The position numbers and the translations under genes were made by a program. A stretch of DNA of 64,000 nucleotides, taken from Nitrospirales bacterium. Its GTDB lineage: Bacteria > Nitrospirota > Nitrospiria > Nitrospirales > UBA8639. A model generated the notes under the pieces. The model did not search any database. It was not told the origin of the DNA and saw only the letters and a program-made list of their open reading frames with translations. The stretch is taken from NCBI GenBank assembly GCA_022828225.1, contig JAJEJG010000013.1:310001-374000 (forward strand), in the 5' to 3' direction. This document shows, in pieces, positions 57,598 to 64,000 of the stretch; position 1 is the first letter of the stretch, and every line of letters begins with the position of its first letter.

Positions 57598-59439
57598 ATG
57601 TGGATTGATCGTGTTTCTTTCTTGACCTCAACAAGCTCAACACGAATAACCGGCCGTGACCTGAAAGTGGGGTTGTGCCTGGCCTGTCTGGCATTCAGTT
57701 TGACTGCCTGTGCTCAGCAGTCAGACCTCGTGAAAGTGGAAAAAGATCTTGGGGGAAAAATCACCAAATTGGATCAGGAGAAAAAAGCCTTGGCCCAAGT
57801 TCTGAAGCAGGCCAAGCAGGAGATAGCCGATGCCTTGGAGCAACAAAAGACCGAGTTAAACCAGGAACTGGTGACGGCCCAGGGCCAATTGAACGAGACA
57901 ATCATGAAGGCCCGGGCGCAGTTGAATAGCGATTTGCGGAACCTGCGAGACGAGACCTTGCCCCAAAAAATCGGCGATCTGGACACGCAAATACATCAGG
58001 TCCGCAGGAGCTTTGAGAGCGCTGTCAAGCAGCAGGGCCAAGACGTCAATGACTTGAAGGCATTGCAGAAACAACGTGCGATCGAACTGTCCAAGAAGAT
58101 TGACACCTTGAGGCTAAGCCTTGAGCAAGCCTTGTCGCAGCAGGGGCAAAAGGTGAAAGACCAGTTTGCCGCGTTTCAAAAGTCATTGGGCCAGTTTAAG
58201 AACGCCTTGACGGATGTCAACAAACAGTTCGATCAGGAGGCGAAACGGGCAAAGACTTCCGAGACGAAAGTCAGACAAGATTTCGACAGGCACTTACAAG
58301 TCTTTCGCGCCAAACTCGACGCCGATACGAAAGCGTTGAAGAAGTATTTGGAAACCGAGGTCAAGACGGCAATTGAATCCATCAATACCGCATTGGATGA
58401 AGGCAACCGGAACTTGAAGGCCGACATTGACGCCCAAGCCACACGCTTGTCCGAATTTAATGTCCAATTGGGCACTGAACTCACGGGGTTGCGACAGACC
58501 GATACTTTGCACGGCAAGAATCTGGAGGAGGTGACACGGTCCCTGGCTCAACTTCGTGACGTGTTGGGGACGACCGGAACCCAACTCGGTATGAAGCTGG
58601 ACAACCAGGGCAAAGGGTTGGAACAAACGGCAAAACGGATTGAGCAGTTACAGCGTCAATATACGGCGTTGGCCAAAAAAATGGACGTCGACCTGAAGGG
58701 CCTGCACGGGTATTTGGACAAGGACGTTCGACCGAGTCTGGAATCGATCGCCAAAGCGTTCGATCAGGAGAAGAATCGAGTTTCTCAGGAGTTCATAAGG
58801 GTCTCGTCCGGTCTCCAACGCGTCGAACAAACAAACGTCTCGAACGTGACGCAAGCTCAAAAACAATTGGAAGTTCAAGCCAAACACGTGCAGGAACTGA
58901 GTCAAGCGGTGGCAGGAATGCGGGAGGTATTGGATTCCATGGCCGGCATGTTGGGCAACCGTACCGATCAGCACATGAATCAGCTTGGGCAGTTGACGGC
59001 ACGATTGGCACAAATGGAGAAAGACCAGACAGCCGAAGCCGCCAAGCAGGCAACAAACACCCAGGCTGTTTCAACCCATCTCAACGAGGTGACGGCGAGC
59101 GTGCGGTCGGTCGGGCAATCGGTCGAACAATTCAAGAACCTGATGTCAACCAAGCTGAAAGAGCAGGCGGACCGCATTGAGTCCCAGGCCCGGCAACTGT
59201 CGAAATCGACGGGATCGTCCGCCGCCGTCTCGAATCTTCAGCAGGGCTTGAAGGCCAACGTCACGCAACTGAATGAACTGACCAAGTCCGTCGCGCAGTT
59301 GAAAGAGGTGGTCGGAGCCATGGGTGAAAAGCTGGGCTCCAAGGTGGATGCGCACGAATCCCAGCTCATCGAGGTGGAGCAGGCTCTCAAGGCGTTCAAG
59401 GCATCGGCTGATTCCACCCCTTCCAAGCCTAAGAAGTAG
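57598..59439 (+). CDS. Long coiled-coil lipoprotein
   Basis: This encodes 613 residues. A signal peptide ends in the lipobox LTAC (C38). From residue 45 nearly the whole chain is predicted coiled coil: heptad-rich Q/K/L/E segments repeat, with recurrent phrases such as QQKTELNQELVTAQGQLNE, QLRDVLGTTGTQLGMKLDNQ and MREVLDSMAGMLGNRTDQ. No OmpA-like peptidoglycan-binding domain is present. It occupies the place where pal is usually found after tolB. It may tether the outer membrane to the Tol machine or form a periplasmic spacer; that is inference. A ribosome site AGGGAG precedes the ATG. Confidence 0.82.
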   Translation: MWIDRVSFLTSTSSTRITGRDLKVGLCLACLAFSLTACAQQSDLVKVEKDLGGKITKLDQEKKALAQVLKQAKQEIADALEQQKTELNQELVTAQGQLNETIMKARAQLNSDLRNLRDETLPQKIGDLDTQIHQVRRSFESAVKQQGQDVNDLKALQKQRAIELSKKIDTLRLSLEQALSQQGQKVKDQFAAFQKSLGQFKNALTDVNKQFDQEAKRAKTSETKVRQDFDRHLQVFRAKLDADTKALKKYLETEVKTAIESINTALDEGNRNLKADIDAQATRLSEFNVQLGTELTGLRQTDTLHGKNLEEVTRSLAQLRDVLGTTGTQLGMKLDNQGKGLEQTAKRIEQLQRQYTALAKKMDVDLKGLHGYLDKDVRPSLESIAKAFDQEKNRVSQEFIRVSSGLQRVEQTNVSNVTQAQKQLEVQAKHVQELSQAVAGMREVLDSMAGMLGNRTDQHMNQLGQLTARLAQMEKDQTAEAAKQATNTQAVSTHLNEVTASVRSVGQSVEQFKNLMSTKLKEQADRIESQARQLSKSTGSSAAVSNLQQGLKANVTQLNELTKSVAQLKEVVGAMGEKLGSKVDAHESQLIEVEQALKAFKASADSTPSKPKK

Positions 59440-59474
59440 CAGACGCACCGGGATTTCTTCACGAAGCGTTATCT

Positions 59475-61250
59475 ATGCAGTCGGTTGAATCCAGAATCAA
59501 AGTCCTCCCGGAATCCGTGGCTTCTCAAATCGCCGCCGGCGAGATCGTCGAACGTCCGGCGTCCGTCGTCAAGGAATTACTCGATAACAGCGTGGATGCC
59601 GGCAGCACGGTGGTTTCCGTCGACGTTGTGGACGGCGGGAGAACTCTCATTCGCGTGATCGATGACGGCGAGGGGATGAGTCGAACCGATGCTCCGTTGG
59701 CTTGCCAACGATTTGCCACCAGCAAAATCAGTCATCCACGAGATCTGACGGGCATCGCCACCTACGGGTTTCGCGGGGAGGCCTTGCCCAGTATCGCCGC
59801 GGTTTCACGGTTTCGGATGCTGACAGCCAGACGTCATGCACTGACTGGGACCGCCGTGGTCATTGACGGCGCAGACGTCCGCTCGGTCGAGGAGCGAGGT
59901 GCCGCACCGGGGACAAGAATCGAGGTCGAAGAATTGTTTTTCAATACACCGGGCCGGCGGAAATTTTTGAAGACGACGGCCACGGAGTTCTCGCACATTG
60001 CGCACGTTGTTCAGCAAGTTGCCTTGGTCAACCTGCACACGCAATTTCGATTGACGCACAATGACCACGTGGTGTTCGACTATCCCAAGGTCGCGACGCT
60101 GGACGATCGATTACTCCAGGTGTATGGCCCGAAACTCATAAGTATGATGCTACCCGTTCACTACGAGCAAGCCGACGTCCGCGTGCGTGGTATGATCGTC
60201 AATCCGCATCATGCGAAAACCGGGCGCACGCCACAGGAAATGTTTGTGAATCGGCGTCCCGTCAAGAATGCGACGATTGCGCATGCCGTGCATGAATCGT
60301 ATGGCTCTTTTTTACCGAAAGGACGACACCCGACGTTTGCACTCATGGTAGAAATTGCCCCCGACGAGGTGGACGTCAACGTGCATCCATCAAAACGAGA
60401 AGTGAAATTTCGCAGCCCGGACTTGATCCATCGAGCGATCAGGACTGCGGTTCGCGGTCCGTTGCAAAAAGACGTGGCGGGTCCGTCAACTCTTTCATCC
60501 GGGCGCGATGAGTGGGAGGCTGGTGTTGTCGACAAGGAGACGCCCGGAGAAAGCGGTGAACTGTTTGTCACACGGTCGACCCCTTCCATGGCGCACGTGC
60601 AATCGAGTTCCGGGAATGGACAAAACAACGAAGCGGCTCAGGTCAAGGAATCCCCGGTCCTCTATCAGCTTGAGCCGGAGGTTCAGATTCTCGGACAAAT
60701 CCATACCACCTATATCGTCGCGCAAGTTGGAGATGAATTGCACGTGCTGGACCAGCATACGATTCACGAACGCGTGCTGTTTGAACGTTTGTGGAGAGGT
60801 TGGGAGGGGCGCGATATCCAGAAACAATCGCTCCTGATTCCCGAACCGGTGGACGTCCCGGTCCCGGCGGCAGCGCGGTTGACGGAAATCCTGCCGGAGT
60901 TGGTCAACGTGGGTCTCGAACTTGAGCCCTTCGGCCCGTCCTCTTTTGTCATTCGATCGGTGCCGGCGCTTGTCGGGCAGATGGACTATGGCGCCTTGCT
61001 CGAAGATATCATCGAGGACCTGTCGGAGTGGAAATCCGTGGATTCACTCGACAAACCTATCCGATCCGTCCTGGCGTCGATGGCTTGCAAGGGTGCGGTC
61101 CAGGCCGGCCGCCGGATGGAGCAGCCGGAAATGAAACACGTGGTGGACGAGTGGCTTCGTGAAGGGAGCCCCATGACGTGCCCCCATGGCCGAAGAATCT
61201 CTTTACGGTTTGGCAGTGAAGAACTGCATCGGATTTTTCGGCGTCTATGA
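59475..61250 (+). CDS. mutL: DNA mismatch repair protein MutL
   Basis: This encodes 591 residues. The GHKL ATPase motifs are IAAGEIVERPASVVKELLDN, DGEGM, TYGFRGEALPSIAAV and GAAPGTRIEVEELFFNTPGR. The C-terminal endonuclease motif reads DQHTIHERVLFE, fitting DQHA(x2)E(x4)E with threonine for alanine. The MACKGAVQAG and CPHGRRISLRF blocks add the zinc-site residues. It is therefore probably a nicking-competent MutL, as in bacteria without MutH. It is followed directly by miaA. Confidence 0.96.
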   Translation: MQSVESRIKVLPESVASQIAAGEIVERPASVVKELLDNSVDAGSTVVSVDVVDGGRTLIRVIDDGEGMSRTDAPLACQRFATSKISHPRDLTGIATYGFRGEALPSIAAVSRFRMLTARRHALTGTAVVIDGADVRSVEERGAAPGTRIEVEELFFNTPGRRKFLKTTATEFSHIAHVVQQVALVNLHTQFRLTHNDHVVFDYPKVATLDDRLLQVYGPKLISMMLPVHYEQADVRVRGMIVNPHHAKTGRTPQEMFVNRRPVKNATIAHAVHESYGSFLPKGRHPTFALMVEIAPDEVDVNVHPSKREVKFRSPDLIHRAIRTAVRGPLQKDVAGPSTLSSGRDEWEAGVVDKETPGESGELFVTRSTPSMAHVQSSSGNGQNNEAAQVKESPVLYQLEPEVQILGQIHTTYIVAQVGDELHVLDQHTIHERVLFERLWRGWEGRDIQKQSLLIPEPVDVPVPAAARLTEILPELVNVGLELEPFGPSSFVIRSVPALVGQMDYGALLEDIIEDLSEWKSVDSLDKPIRSVLASMACKGAVQAGRRMEQPEMKHVVDEWLREGSPMTCPHGRRISLRFGSEELHRIFRRL

Positions 61251-62263
61251 ATCCACCGTTTGAACAGTACCTTTCTTCGCACCACAAGCTCCGGAATCTC
61301 ATCGAGGCTGCAATCATGTCACGGCCCCTCGTCGTGCTGGTGGGTCCGACGGCCATCGGTAAGAGTCGAATCGCCATTGAAGTGGCTCAAGCCCTGGGCA
61401 CGGAGATATTGACCGCGGATTCGACTCAAGTCTATCGAGGAATGAATATCGGGACGGATACCCCCTCGGAAGAGGACCGGCAAGGTGTACCCCATCGGCT
61501 GGTTGACCTGGTGGAACCGGATGAGCCGTTTAACGCCGGGGCGTTCCGGCGTCGGGCTCTTCCGGAAATCTCACGTCTGCACCAAAAAGGCCTTCTCCCT
61601 TTGGTGGTTGGTGGGACGGGGCTCTACGTCCGCGCGCTATTGCGCGGATTATGGTCCGGTCCTCCCAGCGACCACGCTCTTCGCGGGCAACTCGAAGAAG
61701 AAGCACGGGTTCGGGGAGGGGAATCGATGTATCAGGAACTGGGGCGCGTGGACCCGGTCACGGCGCGTCGCCTGCATCCGCGCGATACGGTGAAAGTGTT
61801 GCGGGCGCTGGAAGTGTACCGGCAAACCGGCTCGCCTCTTTCGAAGGCCCATGAAAAACACTCCACAGAGGCCACCCCTTTTCGGGCTTTTGTGTTGGGG
61901 TTGACGATGGAGAGGGCCGCTCTCTATCAACGTATTGATCAGCGAGTCGAGTTGGAGTTGGCAAAGGGTTTGGTGGACGAAACCCGGACTCTGCTGGCCA
62001 AGGGATACTCCAGAGGTCTTGTCTCGATGAAAAGTTTGGGCTATCGTCAGATGGCGGGGTATCTTGAGGGGGACTATTCATTCGCCGAAGCGGTGAGGCG
62101 ATTGAAGCGGGACACCCGCCATTTTGCCAAAAGGCAAATGACGTGGTTCAGAAAGGAACCCGGTCTGGCGTGGGTTGAGGTACATCCGGATGAGTCCGTT
62201 CCATCGGTTTCTCAGCGCATCCTCTCGCTTATTGAAGGATTTGTGCACGAGCTTCGAGTGTAA
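61247..62263 (+). CDS. miaA: tRNA dimethylallyltransferase
   Basis: This encodes 338 residues from the ATG that overlaps the mutL stop (ATGA); ATG 61316, with a GAGG site, would give the more usual 315. It adds an isopentenyl group to A37 of tRNAs reading UNN codons. The P-loop is GPTAIGKS, then DSTQVYRGMNIGTDTPS, HRLVDLVEPDEPFNAGAF and VGGTGLYVRALLRGL. YRQMAGYLEGDYSFAEAV and RHFAKRQMTWFRKEP are conserved late motifs. Confidence 0.95.
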   Translation: MNPPFEQYLSSHHKLRNLIEAAIMSRPLVVLVGPTAIGKSRIAIEVAQALGTEILTADSTQVYRGMNIGTDTPSEEDRQGVPHRLVDLVEPDEPFNAGAFRRRALPEISRLHQKGLLPLVVGGTGLYVRALLRGLWSGPPSDHALRGQLEEEARVRGGESMYQELGRVDPVTARRLHPRDTVKVLRALEVYRQTGSPLSKAHEKHSTEATPFRAFVLGLTMERAALYQRIDQRVELELAKGLVDETRTLLAKGYSRGLVSMKSLGYRQMAGYLEGDYSFAEAVRRLKRDTRHFAKRQMTWFRKEPGLAWVEVHPDESVPSVSQRILSLIEGFVHELRV

Positions 62264-62281
62264 TCGACAAGGATACAGCCT

Positions 62282-63178
62282 GTGCCAGCAAGATCACGTG
62301 CCGAGATTGCCGTCATTGGAGGCAGCGGCTTATACGAAATGGAAGGGTTGGAAAACGTGCGAGAAACGCGCGTGTCCACTCCCTTCGGCCGCCCTTCGGA
62401 TGCCGTGATGCTGGGAACATTGTCCGGCAAGCGCGTGGCGTTTCTCTCTCGTCATGGACGAGGGCATCGCATCATTCCTTCGATGATCAACTATCGGGCG
62501 AACGTGTACGCGCTCAAATCACTCGGTGTGACGAGGATTTTATCCGTCAGTGCCGTGGGTAGCATGAAAGAAGGCATCCACCCCGGTCATATGGTTCTTC
62601 CCGATCAATTTATCGATCGGACGACCAAGAGATTAAGCACGTTCTTCGATCAGGGACTGGTGGCTCACGTGACGTTTGCCGACCCCATTTGTCATGCCTT
62701 GGCTGATGAACTGGGCGCGGCGGCCCGGTCGACGGGTGCCACGTTCCACGTGGGCGGAACGTATCTCTGTATCGAGGGACCGCAGTTTTCCACGAAAGCG
62801 GAATCCTTGTTGTATCGGCAATGGGGGGTGGATATCATCGGGATGACCAATGCGACGGAAGCCAAGCTCGCAAGGGAGGCGGAAATCTGTTATGCAACCT
62901 TGGCCCTGGTCACGGATTACGATTGCTGGCATCAGAATGAGGAGCCCGTCTCCGTCGAAGCGATTTTGAGCGTGATGCATGCGAACGTGGCCCAGGCCAA
63001 AACGCTGCTCCGGGACGCCATTCAACGGACCGGGGGGGCAAGAGGCTGTCCATGTGCGACGGCGCTTCGGCAGACCATCGTGACGGCACCGAAAGCCATA
63101 ACGGCTTCCGTGAAGCGGCGCTACGGCCTTTTTTTGAAACCGGTGAAAACATCAAACGGGAGAAAACAACATGGGTAG
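62282..63178 (+). CDS. mtnP: S-methyl-5'-thioadenosine phosphorylase
   Basis: This encodes 298 residues from a GTG. IAVIGGSGLYEMEGLENV, FLSRHGRGHRIIPSMINYRA, GTYLCIEGPQFSTKAES and GMTNATEAKLAREAEI are the phosphate, ribose and purine sites of this family. It cleaves methylthioadenosine, a by-product of polyamine and other pathways, to adenine and methylthioribose-1-phosphate. The protein extends about 20 residues at the C-terminus (KRRYGLFLKPVKTSNGRKQ). It overlaps the kinase gene by 8 bases. Confidence 0.93.
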   Translation: MPARSRAEIAVIGGSGLYEMEGLENVRETRVSTPFGRPSDAVMLGTLSGKRVAFLSRHGRGHRIIPSMINYRANVYALKSLGVTRILSVSAVGSMKEGIHPGHMVLPDQFIDRTTKRLSTFFDQGLVAHVTFADPICHALADELGAAARSTGATFHVGGTYLCIEGPQFSTKAESLLYRQWGVDIIGMTNATEAKLAREAEICYATLALVTDYDCWHQNEEPVSVEAILSVMHANVAQAKTLLRDAIQRTGGARGCPCATALRQTIVTAPKAITASVKRRYGLFLKPVKTSNGRKQHG

Positions 63179-64000
63179 ATTGTTGGTAGTCGGTTCCGTG
63201 GCGTTTGATACGGTGCGCACGCCTTTCGGGGAGGCCACGGAAGTGTTGGGAGGATCGGCCACGTACTTTTCCACGGCCGCCAGTTTTTTCACGGACGTCG
63301 ATTTGATTGCGGTCGTGGGAGAAGATTTTCCTGATGAATACGTCACTTTTTTGAAGAGTCGAGGGATCGACGTGTCCGGACTCGAACGCCGGAGCGGCAA
63401 GACCTTTCGCTGGCAAGGGGAATATACGTATCAACTGAATGAGGCTCATACGCTCGATACCCAACTCAACGTGCTGGAGTCCTTCCGCCCTAAAATTCCC
63501 GATCACTATCGCACTCCTGACATGTTGTTCCTGGGAAATATCGACCCCGAGCTTCAAATGGACGTTCTGAATCAAGTCGAACGTCCTCGAATCGTCGCCT
63601 GTGACACCATGAACTTCTGGATTCATGGGAAGCGCGACGCCCTATGGAAAGTGTTGGAAAAGATCGACGTGCTTGTTATCAATGACGGGGAAGCTCGTGA
63701 ACTCGGTCAGGATTTCAGCCTCGTCAAAGTTGCGAAAGACGTTCTGGCGCGTGGCCCTAAATATTTCATTATCAAACGCGGGGAGTATGGTGTCTTGATG
63801 TTTCATGAAAAAGGCGTCTTTGGCGCACCGGCGTTCCCGTTGGAAATGGTGAAAGATCCGACCGGCGCCGGCGATACGTTTGCAGGCGGCTTTATGGGCC
63901 ACCTGTCGTCGACGGGAGATTTCTCCGATGCCGGTTTGAGGCGAGCCATTATTTTCGGAAGCGTGATGGCTTCATTTACCGTTGAGGGCTTCAGTCTCGA
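63171..64000 (+). CDS. PfkB-family carbohydrate or nucleoside kinase (cut by the window edge)
   Basis: This runs from ATG 63171, with a GGGAG site, to the end of the window, about 276 residues. LLVVGSVAFDTVRTPFGEA and VLGGSATYFSTAASFF form the sugar-binding N-terminus, VVGEDFPDEYVTFLKSRGID follows, and DPTGAGDTFAGGFMGHL is the anion-hole and catalytic-base signature of the family. Coupling to the MTA phosphorylase suggests purine or methylthioribose salvage, perhaps as an adenosine kinase. The exact substrate is unproven. Confidence 0.92.
   Translation, partial: MGRLLVVGSVAFDTVRTPFGEATEVLGGSATYFSTAASFFTDVDLIAVVGEDFPDEYVTFLKSRGIDVSGLERRSGKTFRWQGEYTYQLNEAHTLDTQLNVLESFRPKIPDHYRTPDMLFLGNIDPELQMDVLNQVERPRIVACDTMNFWIHGKRDALWKVLEKIDVLVINDGEARELGQDFSLVKVAKDVLARGPKYFIIKRGEYGVLMFHEKGVFGAPAFPLEMVKDPTGAGDTFAGGFMGHLSSTGDFSDAGLRRAIIFGSVMASFTVEGFSL

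Overview
The window looks like a chromosomal contig from a Gram-negative bacterium of fairly high GC. It carries a Tol envelope system, signal peptides, a lipoprotein and a predicted outer-membrane barrel. The gene content and order (yicC-gmk-rpoZ-coaBC, dnaE-accA, tolQRAB, mutL-miaA, an MTA phosphorylase next to a PfkB kinase) made me think of Nitrospirota. That placement is inference; no rRNA gene is present to settle it.

Layout. 0-3.3 kb: the end of a dipeptide/oligopeptide ABC importer (two permeases, two ATPases). 3.5-4.0 kb: a BrnT/BrnA toxin-antitoxin pair. 4.2-15 kb: single genes separated by repeat-filled gaps (outer-membrane protein, membrane protein, MEMO-family protein, cyclophilin, MFS transporter, Lys/Ala-rich protein, a peroxiredoxin with serine at the peroxidatic position, an AAA/DUF4143 ATPase, a pentapeptide-repeat protein). 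15.3-20.6 kb: scpA-scpB, then a RelE/ParE-type toxin-antitoxin module set into the 5' end of a large FAD/Fe-S oxidoreductase gene, whose start is present twice. 21.5-29.4 kb: accA and dnaE, a cytochrome c, a J-domain protein, an ArsC/Spx-like protein and NAD kinase. 29.7-40.5 kb: clpC, tsaD, an IS110/IS1111-type insertion sequence, then hflX-nth-yicC-gmk-rpoZ-coaBC. 41-48.3 kb: a surface-glycan region on the minus strand led by pyrE (two glycosyltransferases, a membrane sulfatase-like protein, a tiny membrane protein, a kinase-like/methyltransferase fusion), plus a plus-strand glycosyltransferase. 48.5-52.6 kb: an unknown protein, a formylglycine-generating-enzyme-like protein, a LysM lytic transglycosylase and a TPR membrane protein. 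52.8-64 kb: tRNA-Val and tRNA-Asp, tolQRAB with a long coiled-coil lipoprotein, mutL, miaA, MTA phosphorylase and a PfkB kinase cut by the window edge.

The most striking property is the density of small interspersed repeats. At least six families occur: REPIN-like CCCCTCC hairpin pairs ending in GTAGAG; GTAG-headed REP hairpins; TGTCATTCCCG two-arm elements; a CTCTCCC hairpin family; a short TCGACTTCGCTCAGG-type repeat found in frame inside three genes; and a 142-145 bp MITE present twice. Several genes take their stop codon, or part of their coding sequence, from such repeats. Two further signals stand out: four direct repeats with an exact 23-bp period that run into the start codon of the AAA/DUF4143 ATPase gene, and the displaced, diverged second copy of the oxidoreductase 5' end beside the toxin-antitoxin module.
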